A stretch of DNA of 64,000 bases. Origin: Paraburkholderia aspalathi. GTDB taxonomy: Bacteria > Pseudomonadota > Gammaproteobacteria > Burkholderiales > Burkholderiaceae. Below, piece after piece: positions 18,336-26,550 of the stretch. Each line of letters starts with the position of its first letter. The first letter of the stretch is position 1. Made by a program: the position numbers and the translations under genes. A model generated the notes under the pieces. The model saw only the letters and a program-made list of their open reading frames with translations, did not search any database and was not told the origin of the DNA. The stretch covers positions 1-64,000 of the forward strand of contig NZ_FPBH01000012.1 in the NCBI RefSeq assembly GCF_900116445.1, read 5' to 3'.

Positions 18336-19112
18336 ATGAATCCGCTCGCTGAACTCCGCTATTTCTTCACGGCGCTCGGCTATTTCACGCGCGTGCCTGT
18401 GCCGCGCTGGGTCGGCTATGAGCCGCACTATCTGAATGCGGCGGCGCGTTATTTCCCGCTCGTCGGTCTATTGGTCGGTGGATTGAGCGCGCTGGTCTAT
18501 CTCGCGGCGTTGCATGTCTTTCCCGCGGGCGTGGCGGTGCTTCTGTCGATGGCGGTGTCGCTTCTCGTCACCGGCGCATTTCACGAGGACGGACTCGCCG
18601 ATTGCGTCGATGCGTTCGGTGGCGCCTATACGCGCGAGGACGTGTTGCGCATCATGCATGATTCGCGCATCGGCGCTTTCGGCGCCATCGCGCTCGTGAT
18701 TGCGCTAGCACTGAAGTGGCAGACGCTCACCGCGTTGCCGCCGATGCGCGCCGCAAGTCTGATGATTGCAGCGCATGCCGCGAGCCGTGTGTTCGCCATC
18801 AGCTATCTGGCCACACTCGACTACGTGCGCGCCGAAGGCAAAGCCAAACCGGTTGCGCAACGCTTGAGCGGCCCCGCGTTGCTCTGCGCCGCGGTGTTCG
18901 GTCTGCCGTTGTTGCTCTGGCCGAACTTGCTGGATTCGCCGAATTGGCGCTTCGCCTGCGTGACGCTTGTCATACTGGTGGCGTTGCGCTTTGCATTGGG
19001 CCGCTATTTCGTCAGACGCATTGGTGGCTACACCGGCGACTGCCTCGGCTTCGCGCAACAGATCTTTGAACTGAGCATCTACCTCGTGGGGCTCGCATGG
19101 ATATCGTCCTGA
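18336..19112 (+). CDS. cobS: Adenosylcobinamide-GDP ribazoletransferase (cobalamin synthase)
   Basis: A 258-residue polytopic membrane enzyme that joins adenosylcobinamide-GDP to alpha-ribazole (phosphate), the last ring-assembly step. Signatures are FFTALGYFTRVPVP, the metal-binding segment GAFHEDGLADCVDAFGG and RIMHDSRIGAFGA. Several hydrophobic helices follow, and the C-terminus GGYTGDCLGFAQQ is typical. Its last 16 bp overlap cobC. Confidence 0.95.
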   Translation: MNPLAELRYFFTALGYFTRVPVPRWVGYEPHYLNAAARYFPLVGLLVGGLSALVYLAALHVFPAGVAVLLSMAVSLLVTGAFHEDGLADCVDAFGGAYTREDVLRIMHDSRIGAFGAIALVIALALKWQTLTALPPMRAASLMIAAHAASRVFAISYLATLDYVRAEGKAKPVAQRLSGPALLCAAVFGLPLLLWPNLLDSPNWRFACVTLVILVALRFALGRYFVRRIGGYTGDCLGFAQQIFELSIYLVGLAWISS

Positions 19113-19687
19113 TCCGTCATCCTGCCGTCGCGCTCGATTCAGGGGTGTGCTACGGCCACAGCGACGTAGCGCTCGCCGAAGACGTCGAGGTGTCGGCAAG
19201 TGCTCTTGCGCTGAAACTGGCGACCTTGCAGATACCGCCGCCGCGTGTGCTGATGTCGAGTCCGTTGACGCGTTGCGCGACTCTCGCTGCGGTCATGGCG
19301 AACGATTTCGGTTGCGCGCTCAGTCACGACGATCGTCTGAAGGAAATGAATTTCGGCGATTGGGAGGAGCAGCGTTGGGACGCAATCGATCGCGAACTGC
19401 TCGACGCCTGGGCGGCCAACTTCGAGCACGCGCGTGCGCATGGCGGCGAGAGCGTCGCGCAATTCGTCGCGCGGGTGCGAGCGTGGTTCGACGCGTTTGC
19501 GCTGACGCGCGAGTTGTCGCCGGCGTATGTGGTCACGCATGCCGGCGTCATACGGGTGATCGCTTCGCTGGTGCTGGAGGTGCCGGTGGAAAGCTGTCTG
19601 CGCTGGTCGTTGGAGATGGCGGGGATTGTCTGGCTGCGCAGGGATGATGAAACGCAGCAGTGGTCGTTGGTGAGATGGAATGTGTGA
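19097..19687 (+). CDS. cobC: Alpha-ribazole phosphatase (histidine phosphatase family)
   Basis: A 196-residue member of the phosphoglycerate-mutase-like histidine phosphatase family. The catalytic motif is LIRHPAV, with Pro where most relatives have Gly (RHG); the segment MSSPLTRCATLA supplies the second Arg. A later His-containing segment (VVTHAGVIRVIASL) completes the site. The gene overlaps cobS by 16 bp and ends the btuB operon, so alpha-ribazole-5'-phosphate is the likely substrate. Confidence 0.88.
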   Translation: MDIVLIRHPAVALDSGVCYGHSDVALAEDVEVSASALALKLATLQIPPPRVLMSSPLTRCATLAAVMANDFGCALSHDDRLKEMNFGDWEEQRWDAIDRELLDAWAANFEHARAHGGESVAQFVARVRAWFDAFALTRELSPAYVVTHAGVIRVIASLVLEVPVESCLRWSLEMAGIVWLRRDDETQQWSLVRWNV

Positions 19688-19737
19688 GGGACGGAGCTTG
19701 GTCCCCGCAGTCCCCCGAATCGCGTCAGTCCAGCCTT

Positions 19738-19877
19738 ATTCGTGACACTTTTTCAGGAAATTTGTCGCGAAAACAGAAATCGTGACACTTTGAGACGCAA
19801 AAAGTGTCGCGATTCACGCGATTTGTGCCACAATGCCATGAAAAAGTGTCGCGATTAGGATTTATCGCGACACATTG
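19738..19877. promoter_or_regulatory. Five operator-like boxes upstream of the Fic gene
   Basis: A 16-bp box close to AATCGYGACACTTTTT occurs five times in mixed orientation: 19738-19753 (top strand), 19777-19792 (top), 19799-19814 (inverted), 19841-19856 (inverted) and 19863-19877 (top). Boxes 2 and 3 form one inverted repeat and boxes 4 and 5 another. A sixth half-site (TTGTCGCGA) is at about 19762. All lie before the chosen ATG at 19894 and after the cobC stop. They look like binding sites for a dedicated repressor, possibly the N-terminal wHTH of the Fic protein itself. Confidence 0.75.
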
Positions 19878-19893
19878 GCAAGAGGTGGCGCGC

Positions 19894-21309
19894 ATGAACA
19901 GCAGTGGCATCAAGCAGGAACTGGATCTGATCGAGCAGCTCATCGCGGCAAGCGCCGAGGGGCGAGGCGTTCGTGCGCTTGCAGCGGCACTTGCCGGGCG
20001 CCGCCATCCCATGCAACGCCGTACGCTGCAACGTCGTCTTGACGTGTTGCTCGAAACGGGCCGGATCGTCTCGGAAGGTGCCGGCCGGGCAGTGTCCTAC
20101 AAGCAGGCTGCGGCTCCTGGCGCGGCTGCTTCCCCCACCCAGGTTGTCGCTGGCGCAAGCACTTCCGGCGAGGCCTACGTGCCCGTATCCAGTGCTGGGC
20201 TCGAGGTGCGCGCGGAAGTGAACCGGCCGCTGCACGAGCGCCGGCCGGTCGGCTATAACCGTGCGTTTCTCGAACGCTATCGTCCGAATCAGGACGCGTA
20301 TCTATCGCAAGCGCAGCGTGAACGGCTGCATGAATGGGGCCGCACGTCGGCGGATGTGCGGCCGGCCGGCACCTACGCACGCGACATCATGAGCCGGCTT
20401 CTGATCGATTTGTCGTGGGCGTCGTCGCGACTCGAGGGCAATACTTACACGCGGCTCGACACCGTGCGGCTGATCGAGCAAGGGCACATTGCGGAAGGCA
20501 AGGACGCTCAGGAAACGCAGATGATCCTGAACCACAAGGCCGCGATCGAAATGATCGTCGAGAGCGCGGACGAAGTGGGCTTCAATCGATTCACCGTACT
20601 GAATCTGCACGCGATTCTCTCCGACAATCTGATGTCCGACCCGTTCGCCAGTGGTCGTTTGCGCGCGCGCGAAGTGGAGATCAGCGGCACCGTATTTTTT
20701 CCGCTCGCCGTACCGCAGCAAATCGCGGAATGCTTCGAGGCGGTGTTGAACAAGGCCGCCCAGATCGACGATCCTTTCGAGCAGGCTTTCTTCAGCATGG
20801 TGCATTTGCCCTATCTGCAGCCGTTCGAAGACGTCAACAAAAGGGTCTCGCGTCTGACCGCGAATATCCCTCTGATCCGGCAGAATCTATGTCCGCTGTC
20901 GTTCATCGACGTTCCCGAAAAGGCCTACGTCGACGGCACGCTCGGGGTGTACGAGGCCAATCGTGTCGAGTTGTTGCGCGACGTCTTCATCTGGGCGTAC
21001 GAGCGCTCGTGTCAGCGTTATCTGGCGATTCGACAATCTATCGGCGAGCCGGACGCGTTTCGCCTCAAGTATCGCAATGCGTTGATACAGGTCGTGCAGG
21101 AGGTGATTCGCGGCGGCCTTGCTGGTACGCGCGGTGAGATTGAAACTCTCGCACAGAATCAGGTGGATGCGGCGGAGGTATCTTCGTTCGTCGATGCGAT
21201 TCAGTCCGATCTCGATCAACTCTACCTGGGTAATGTTGCGCGCTATCGGCTGCGGCTTTCCGAATTCGAACGCTGGCCGTTCAAGCGGGCGGACGCCGTC
21301 TCGCGCTAA
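19894..21309 (+). CDS. Fic-family protein with N-terminal winged-helix domain and altered Fic motif
   Basis: A 471-residue protein from the ATG at 19894 (AGAGGTGG ribosome-binding site). Residues about 1-70 look like a winged helix-turn-helix (MQRRTLQRRLDVLLETGRIV), followed by a Pro/Ala linker. A class II inhibitory helix is visible as SSRLEGN (Ser177-Glu181-Gly182-Asn183). The Fic core motif at 309-320 reads QPFEDVNKRVSR, so the usual catalytic His of HPFx(D/E)GNGR is Gln309 and the Gly pair is Val/Lys; a His lies five residues earlier (His304). Fic enzymes usually AMPylate target proteins. Here activity may be lost or changed, and the protein could be a DNA-binding sensor. The gene sits between the two halves of the cobalamin cluster with no evident link to it. 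I see no antitoxin partner. Confidence 0.85.
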   Translation: MNSSGIKQELDLIEQLIAASAEGRGVRALAAALAGRRHPMQRRTLQRRLDVLLETGRIVSEGAGRAVSYKQAAAPGAAASPTQVVAGASTSGEAYVPVSSAGLEVRAEVNRPLHERRPVGYNRAFLERYRPNQDAYLSQAQRERLHEWGRTSADVRPAGTYARDIMSRLLIDLSWASSRLEGNTYTRLDTVRLIEQGHIAEGKDAQETQMILNHKAAIEMIVESADEVGFNRFTVLNLHAILSDNLMSDPFASGRLRAREVEISGTVFFPLAVPQQIAECFEAVLNKAAQIDDPFEQAFFSMVHLPYLQPFEDVNKRVSRLTANIPLIRQNLCPLSFIDVPEKAYVDGTLGVYEANRVELLRDVFIWAYERSCQRYLAIRQSIGEPDAFRLKYRNALIQVVQEVIRGGLAGTRGEIETLAQNQVDAAEVSSFVDAIQSDLDQLYLGNVARYRLRLSEFERWPFKRADAVSR

Positions 21310-21345
21310 CTCGGCGCTGCCTGCTTCACAGCTTTCGCAGCGGCA

Positions 21346-22257
21346 TCACTGCGTGTCGTTCTTCCTGCGCGAGCGCGCTAGCTCCAGGTCTTCGCACATT
21401 TGCTTTGCCCCCTGCGCAATACGAGGCGCCGGCCGGTTGATCAGATCGCCGTCGATGGCGAACAGATTGTTGTTCGCCACTGCTTTAAGGCTCGGCCACG
21501 CGCGCCATGTATCGAGTTGCGGCAAGGCGGTGTCCGGTTTGGTTGCGCCGGGTGCCGCGGTGACGATCGCTTCCGGATTCGCGGCTAGCACTGCTTCGGT
21601 CGAGACGGTCGGCACCAGCGGTTCGAGTTTCGCAAACACATTGCGGCCGCCGCATAGCGCGATCACGTCGCTGACCATATGTTCGCCGTTGAGCGTCATC
21701 AACGGCTGATCCCACACCTGATAGAACACGCCGACAGGCGGGCGGCTCGCATAGTGCGTACGCAGTCGTGCGATGTCCTGACGGTATGCTGCGGCCGCCG
21801 CATCGGCGGTCGGCGAGGTGCCGAGCAATTGCCCGAGCTTCGTCAGCGACACGGCAACATCGTCGAGATGATGCGGCTCGCTGAAGAACAGCGGCACATG
21901 CATCTCACGAAGACGATCGAGCTGGCGCTGCGCATTGCCATGCCGCCATACGACGATCAGATCGGGCTTCAACGCGACGATTCGTTCGAGGTCGAGCGCC
22001 TTGTTGTCGCCGACACGCGGCAGTTGCTTCGCTTCGGGTGGATAGTCGCTGTAGGACACGGCGCCGACCAGTTTCGCGCCACCGCCCGCGGCGTACAGCA
22101 GTTCGGTGACGTGCGGCGCGAGACTGATGACGCGTTGTGCGGGAACGGACAGCGTGACGGTCGCGCCGGTGTCGTCGGTGATGGTGATCGCGGCGTGCGC
22201 GTGCAGCGTGCTCGCTCCAAGTGCTGCGGCGATGACGAAGCGCGCGAGTCGAATCAT
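21346..22257 (-). CDS. btuF: Periplasmic cobalamin-binding protein
   Basis: A 303-residue periplasmic binding protein of the BtuF/FecB class. A signal peptide (LARFVIAAALGASTLHAHA) precedes ITITDDTGATVTLSVPAQRV and VISLAPHVTELLYAAG. Further BtuF-like segments are VGAVSYSDYPPEAKQLPRVG and ALKPDLIVVW. It delivers cobalamin to BtuCD. It is the last gene of the minus-strand cobU-cbiB-cobD-btuF operon and overlaps cobD by four bases, so the transporter is split between two convergent operons. Confidence 0.93.
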   Translation of the reverse strand: MIRLARFVIAAALGASTLHAHAAITITDDTGATVTLSVPAQRVISLAPHVTELLYAAGGGAKLVGAVSYSDYPPEAKQLPRVGDNKALDLERIVALKPDLIVVWRHGNAQRQLDRLREMHVPLFFSEPHHLDDVAVSLTKLGQLLGTSPTADAAAAAYRQDIARLRTHYASRPPVGVFYQVWDQPLMTLNGEHMVSDVIALCGGRNVFAKLEPLVPTVSTEAVLAANPEAIVTAAPGATKPDTALPQLDTWRAWPSLKAVANNNLFAIDGDLINRPAPRIAQGAKQMCEDLELARSRRKNDTQ

Positions 22258-23291
22258 CGAACAGCCTCGCGCAGACTCTCTTCAAAGCGTGTCCATTCCG
22301 TGTCGCTGGCAGGCAGCCCGAAACGCACGCTGCCCGTTGCTGTGAAGAGCCGTGTCCACACGCCGCGTTGTGCTAACGCTTCATGCAGAGCGGCGGCGCG
22401 CTCGTCGGCGGTCCATGCGAAGAGCGGTGTGCTGTGCGTGGCGAAACCGTGGGCCTGCAACAGTCTTACCAGACGGACGCTCTCGGCTTCGAGCAGCGTG
22501 CGCATCTGCTGCTGCCACGCCGTGTCTTCAAACGCGGCTTTGACTGCGTGACGGGCCGGGCCGCTGACAGTCCATGCCCCGAGCGTAAGCCGCAAAGCGT
22601 CGAGCAAAGACGGCGCACCGAGTACGAAACCGGCGCGCACACCCGCGAGCCCGAAGAATTTCCCCGGCGAACGCAGCACGATCAACCCATCGCGATGAGT
22701 ACTTGCCGCGAGCGACGCCGAAGGCATCGTATCGGCGAATGCCTCGTCGATCAGCAGCGTGCCGCCGCGTGCGATGAGTTGCTTATGCCAGCGCAGCAGC
22801 TTGTCGGCGTTGAGATGTTCAGCGGTCGGATTGTTAGGATTCACGACGACAACGTGAGTGAGCGCGTCGGGTAAAGTGTCCCAGGACACATCCAGTGGCA
22901 CGACCTCGTGCCCAGCACGCTCGAATGCGGGCGCATATTCGCTATATGTGAGCGGCGCGATGCCAACCCGGGCACGTGGCAAAAGCACCGGCAGTGCGCG
23001 AATCCCTGCCTGGCTGCCCGCGACGGGTAGCACATGGGCTGCATCGGGCGCGCCATAGTAACGCGCTGCGCAGGCTGCAAAACCGTCACCGTCGTCGGGC
23101 AGGCGGCGCCAGGCATCGGCGGGAACCGGTGGCACTGGATAGCCGTGCGGATTGATACCCGTCGACAGGTCGAGCCATTGCGCGTACGGAATGCCGTAAC
23201 GCTCAGCCGCTTCGTGCAGATTGCCGCCGTGAACCACGGCGTTGAACGTGATGCCGGAATTGGTCGTGCGCTCAACCATTCGATCAACCAT
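22254..23291 (-). CDS. cobD: L-threonine-O-3-phosphate decarboxylase
   Basis: A PLP-dependent class I/II aminotransferase-fold enzyme of about 345 residues that makes aminopropanol phosphate for the corrin side chain (the Salmonella CobD, called CobC in Pseudomonas naming). Features are the head VVHGGNLHEAAERYGIP, WLDLSTGINPHGYP, and the PLP-lysine segment LRSPGKFFGLAGVRAGF. In-frame starts exist at 23303 (GTG), 23291 (ATG) and 23279 (ATG) with no clear ribosome-binding site; 23291 overlaps cbiB by 8 bp and is my choice. It overlaps btuF by four bases. Confidence 0.92.
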   Translation of the reverse strand: MVDRMVERTTNSGITFNAVVHGGNLHEAAERYGIPYAQWLDLSTGINPHGYPVPPVPADAWRRLPDDGDGFAACAARYYGAPDAAHVLPVAGSQAGIRALPVLLPRARVGIAPLTYSEYAPAFERAGHEVVPLDVSWDTLPDALTHVVVVNPNNPTAEHLNADKLLRWHKQLIARGGTLLIDEAFADTMPSASLAASTHRDGLIVLRSPGKFFGLAGVRAGFVLGAPSLLDALRLTLGAWTVSGPARHAVKAAFEDTAWQQQMRTLLEAESVRLVRLLQAHGFATHSTPLFAWTADERAAALHEALAQRGVWTRLFTATGSVRFGLPASDTEWTRFEESLREAVR

Positions 23292-24222
23292 GAAAGGGCA
23301 CACTTAGCAACGCCAGCACGATCAGTACCGCCAGCCAGAGAATGACCGTCCGTTCGACCAGCATCAACGCCGCCGTAACGTGACTGGCCTTCGCAGCGTG
23401 TCCGAAACCAAGCGTCGGCCTGTGTTCAAGCGCTCCGTGATACACCGCGGGTCCGCCGATCAACACATTCAGACTGCCCGCGCCCGACGCCATGACCGGC
23501 CCGGCATTCGGACTGTCCCAACGCGGCGCCTGTTCGCGCCAGCAACGCAGCGCGGTGCGCGTGTCGCCGAGCAAGGCGTAGCTCGCCGCGGTAAGGCGCG
23601 CGGGAATCCAGTTAAGCACATCGTCGATGCGCGCGGCGGCCCAGCCGAAGCGCAAATAGCGCGGCGTGCGGTAGCCCCACATGGCATCGAGCGTGTTGGC
23701 CAGACGAAACCCCAGCGCGCCCGGACCGCCCGCGATCGCGAACCAGAACAGTGCGCCGAAGATCGCATCGTTGCCGTTTTCCAGCGCCGATTCGACGGCG
23801 GCGCGTGACAGCGCCGCTTCGTCGGCATGAGCGGTTTCGCGCGACACGATGCGCGAGGTCAAGAGGCGCGCTTGCGCCAGATCGCGCCGCGCCAGCGCCT
23901 CGGCGATCGGCGCAATGTGATCGTGCAGGCTGCGTGCGCCGAGCGCGAACCACAGCAACACGACATGCACCGCGCAGGCCGCAAAAAAAGGCAGCACGGA
24001 GACGAGCCACCAGGCGATCAGCACCGGCGGCATTACCGTCAGCGACCAGGCGAGTAGTCCCTTGAGACGCAAGCGCCGGCCGGTGTTGTAGTGCGTTTCG
24101 AGGCGCATCGCCCATTTGCCGAAGCCGACCAGCGGATGCGCGGTGCGCGGCTCGCCGAGCCAACGGTCGACTGCGACCCCCGCCGTTGCCAGCGTAACGA
24201 TCAAAGGCAGCGACAGCATCAC
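23284..24222 (-). CDS. cbiB: Adenosylcobinamide-phosphate synthase
   Basis: A 312-residue integral membrane protein (CbiB, or CobD in Pseudomonas naming) that attaches aminopropanol (phosphate) to adenosylcobyric acid. Characteristic segments are AVDRWLGEPRTAHPLVGFG near the N-terminus, SRETAHADEAALSRAAVESA, and the long NDAIFGALFWFAIAGGPGAL segment. Hydrophobic helices are at both ends. It overlaps cobU by four bases and cobD by a few bases, a tightly packed operon. Confidence 0.94.
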   Translation of the reverse strand: MMLSLPLIVTLATAGVAVDRWLGEPRTAHPLVGFGKWAMRLETHYNTGRRLRLKGLLAWSLTVMPPVLIAWWLVSVLPFFAACAVHVVLLWFALGARSLHDHIAPIAEALARRDLAQARLLTSRIVSRETAHADEAALSRAAVESALENGNDAIFGALFWFAIAGGPGALGFRLANTLDAMWGYRTPRYLRFGWAAARIDDVLNWIPARLTAASYALLGDTRTALRCWREQAPRWDSPNAGPVMASGAGSLNVLIGGPAVYHGALEHRPTLGFGHAAKASHVTAALMLVERTVILWLAVLIVLALLSVPFHG

Positions 24223-24773
24223 GCGCCTCCCGCTGTTTTCAAGGCGAGCGGCAAGCCCGCGACCATCATCGTGACCTGGGTGCTCAACGCGGCAATGCGC
24301 TGATTGAGCCGCCCGAGTTCGTCGACATAGAGGCGTGTTTCCGCGCCGAGCGGCACCACGCCCAAACCGATTTCATTGCTGACCACGATGATCTTGCCTC
24401 TGGCGTTGATGAGCGCTGCTTCGAAAGCGGCAAAGTGCGTGTGATAGTGATCGACCGGCAAGCCGTCGCCGTCAGGTGGGCATAGCAGGTTGGCGAGCCA
24501 CAGCGTCAGGCAGTCGATCAGAATGCAGTGACCCGGCGCGTCGATTTGCGTGACGGCGCCGGCGAGATCCACGTCTGCTTCGTGCAAAGCCCAATGCGCT
24601 GGACGCCGCTCGCGATGATGCGCGATCCGCGCGCTGAATTCGGCGTCGTCGGCTACGCGCGCGGTGGCGATGTACGTGACGGGTAGGGCGCTGTCGTTCG
24701 CCAGTTTTTCGGCGTGCACGCTCTTGCCCGAACGGGCGCCGCCGAGAACGAAGGTGAGGTCGCGGGAAATCAT
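24219..24773 (-). CDS. cobU: Bifunctional adenosylcobinamide kinase / guanylyltransferase
   Basis: A 184-residue CobU (CobP) that phosphorylates adenosylcobinamide and then transfers GMP. The P-loop FVLGGARSGKS is at about residues 7-17. The family segment VVSNEIGLGVVPLGAETRLY near residue 120 and LNQRIA after it are diagnostic. The open frame extends to 24809, but the ATG at 24773 matches the usual short N-terminus. It is the first gene of the minus-strand operon, divergent from cobQ. Confidence 0.94.
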   Translation of the reverse strand: MISRDLTFVLGGARSGKSVHAEKLANDSALPVTYIATARVADDAEFSARIAHHRERRPAHWALHEADVDLAGAVTQIDAPGHCILIDCLTLWLANLLCPPDGDGLPVDHYHTHFAAFEAALINARGKIIVVSNEIGLGVVPLGAETRLYVDELGRLNQRIAALSTQVTMMVAGLPLALKTAGGA

Positions 24774-24883
24774 CGCGTGATTGTACCGGCGTGCAGTGCG
24801 TGCCGGCACGATGGGATAATGCCGCGTTCATCGCCCGCATTCATTGTCCGCATTTGCCTATTTACCGCCCAAGCCGATATTCC
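24774..24883. promoter_or_regulatory. Divergent cobU / cobQ promoter region
   Basis: This 110-bp gap must drive both the cobU-cbiB-cobD-btuF operon and cobQ. It is too short for a second cobalamin riboswitch and no B12-box sequence is seen, so these genes appear to escape the riboswitch before btuB. No clear -35/-10 pair was identified. Confidence 0.5.
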
Positions 24884-26407
24884 GTGACCGCCATTTCGAA
24901 CCCGCATGACGCCGTACCTGTGCCGCGCGGCACGCTGATGATTCAGGGCACCACGTCCGACGCAGGCAAGAGCACGCTCGTCGCGGGTCTGTGCCGGCTG
25001 GCACGCCGCGCCGGCGTGCGGGTCGCGCCGTTCAAGCCGCAGAACATGGCGCTCAATAGCGCGGTGACGGTCGACGGTGGCGAGATCGGCCGTGCGCAGG
25101 CCTTGCAGGCGGTGGCCGCGGGCATTGCCGCTCACACCGATCTGAACCCGGTGTTGCTCAAGCCGACGAGCGACCGTGGCGCGCAAGTGATCATCCACGG
25201 CAAAGCGCGCATGAATCTCGATGCACGCGCGTATCACGACTACAAGCCGGTCGCCTTCGAGGCAGTTCTGGAATCGTATGCGCGTCTGCAAGCGGCGTAC
25301 GACACGATTTTTGTCGAAGGCGCGGGCAGTCCCGCCGAGATCAATCTGCGCGACCGCGATATCGCCAACATGGGTTTCGCTGAAGCGGTCGATTGTCCGG
25401 TCGTGCTGGTGGCAGACATCGACCGGGGCGGCGTGTTCGCGCATCTGACCGGTACGCTCGCGTGTCTGTCGGACAGCGAGCAGGCGCGTGTGCGGGGCTT
25501 CATCATCAATCGCTTCCGCGGTGATGTCAGTTTGCTCAAGCCCGGACTCGACTGGCTCGAAGCGAAGACCGGCAAACCGGTGCTCGGCGTGGTGCCGTAT
25601 CTGCACGGTCTGACGCTGGACGCCGAAGACATGCTGCCACCTGAGTTGCGAGCGGCACACAGCGGCCAAAGCGACGATCCGAACCGGATGTTGCGGGTAG
25701 TCGTGCCGGTGCTGCCGCACATCAGCAATCACACGGATTTCGACGCGCTGCGCGCGCATCCGCAGGTCGATTTTCATTACGTGCGAAGCGGCACGCCGCT
25801 TCCGCCGGCCGATCTGATCATCCTGCCGGGTTCGAAAAACGTGCCGGGCGATCTGGCCTTTTTGCGTGCGCAAGGCTGGGACACGGTGCTGCAACGGCAT
25901 CTGCGCTACGGCGGCCGCGTAATCGGAATTTGCGGCGGCATGCAGATGCTCGGACGCGAAGTGGCCGACCCGCACGGCGTGGAAGGCGCGCCTGGAACGA
26001 GCGCGGGCTTAGGCTGGCTCGATTACTCGACGGTGCTGACGCGCGACAAAACGCTCAAGAACGTGACGGGGCATCTCGCGTTGCCCGGGGCGCCCGAGGT
26101 AGCCGGCTACGAGATTCATATGGGCGAGACGCAGGGTCCGGCGCTCGGCTCGCCCGCGCTGCAACTGGGCGAAACGCCAAATGCGCATCCGGACGGCGCG
26201 ATCTCGGCCGATGGCCAAATTCTCGCGACCTACGTGCACGGGCTGTTCGACACGCCGGCCGCGTGCGCCGCACTGCTGGCGTGGGCGGGACTGAGCGACG
26301 CCGAGAAAATCGACTACCCGGCGTTGCGTGAGGCCTCGCTGGATCGACTGGCCGACACGCTTGCTGAGCACCTCGATCTTCCGAAGCTTTTCGCTGCGAT
26401 TGGTTGA
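24884..26407 (+). CDS. cobQ: Cobyric acid synthase
   Basis: A 507-residue CobQ (CbiP) that amidates four carboxyls of adenosylcobyrinic a,c-diamide using glutamine and ATP. The N-terminal dethiobiotin-synthetase-like ATPase domain has the P-loop-like GTTSDAGKSTLVAGL and FKPQNMALNS. The C-terminal class I amidotransferase domain has the nucleophile in GICGGMQMLG (Cys350) and the His of TYVHGLFD (His452). I take the GTG at 24884; the open frame to 24791 overlaps the cobU promoter. No other corrin-ring genes are nearby. Confidence 0.93.
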   Translation: MTAISNPHDAVPVPRGTLMIQGTTSDAGKSTLVAGLCRLARRAGVRVAPFKPQNMALNSAVTVDGGEIGRAQALQAVAAGIAAHTDLNPVLLKPTSDRGAQVIIHGKARMNLDARAYHDYKPVAFEAVLESYARLQAAYDTIFVEGAGSPAEINLRDRDIANMGFAEAVDCPVVLVADIDRGGVFAHLTGTLACLSDSEQARVRGFIINRFRGDVSLLKPGLDWLEAKTGKPVLGVVPYLHGLTLDAEDMLPPELRAAHSGQSDDPNRMLRVVVPVLPHISNHTDFDALRAHPQVDFHYVRSGTPLPPADLIILPGSKNVPGDLAFLRAQGWDTVLQRHLRYGGRVIGICGGMQMLGREVADPHGVEGAPGTSAGLGWLDYSTVLTRDKTLKNVTGHLALPGAPEVAGYEIHMGETQGPALGSPALQLGETPNAHPDGAISADGQILATYVHGLFDTPAACAALLAWAGLSDAEKIDYPALREASLDRLADTLAEHLDLPKLFAAIG

Positions 26408-26430
26408 GCGAACCTGACCGGATGGTGGTG

Positions 26431-26481
26431 ATTAAATCCCATTGGGAAATAATCAAAGCCTAAGAGGTGGTTTTTCACCTC
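26431..26481. promoter_or_regulatory. Palindromic element and hairpin after cobQ / before doxX
   Basis: The sequence at 26431-26453 is a near-perfect palindrome around AAATCCCATTGGGAAAT, typical of a dimeric operator. Ten bases on, at 26464-26481, is a separate hairpin GAGGTG-(6)-CACCTC. Either could belong to doxX control; the hairpin might also weakly terminate cobQ. Confidence 0.45.
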
Positions 26482-26550
26482 ATTTGGTTCGAATACAGTC
26501 GTGACGTCGACGCCCGATGCGGGTCGTCTCCCTCTCGTAAAGGACTCGTC

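Noticed and set aside
24774..24883. A second cobalamin riboswitch before cobU/cobQ
   Set aside because: The gap is only 110 bp and contains none of the B12 aptamer blocks.
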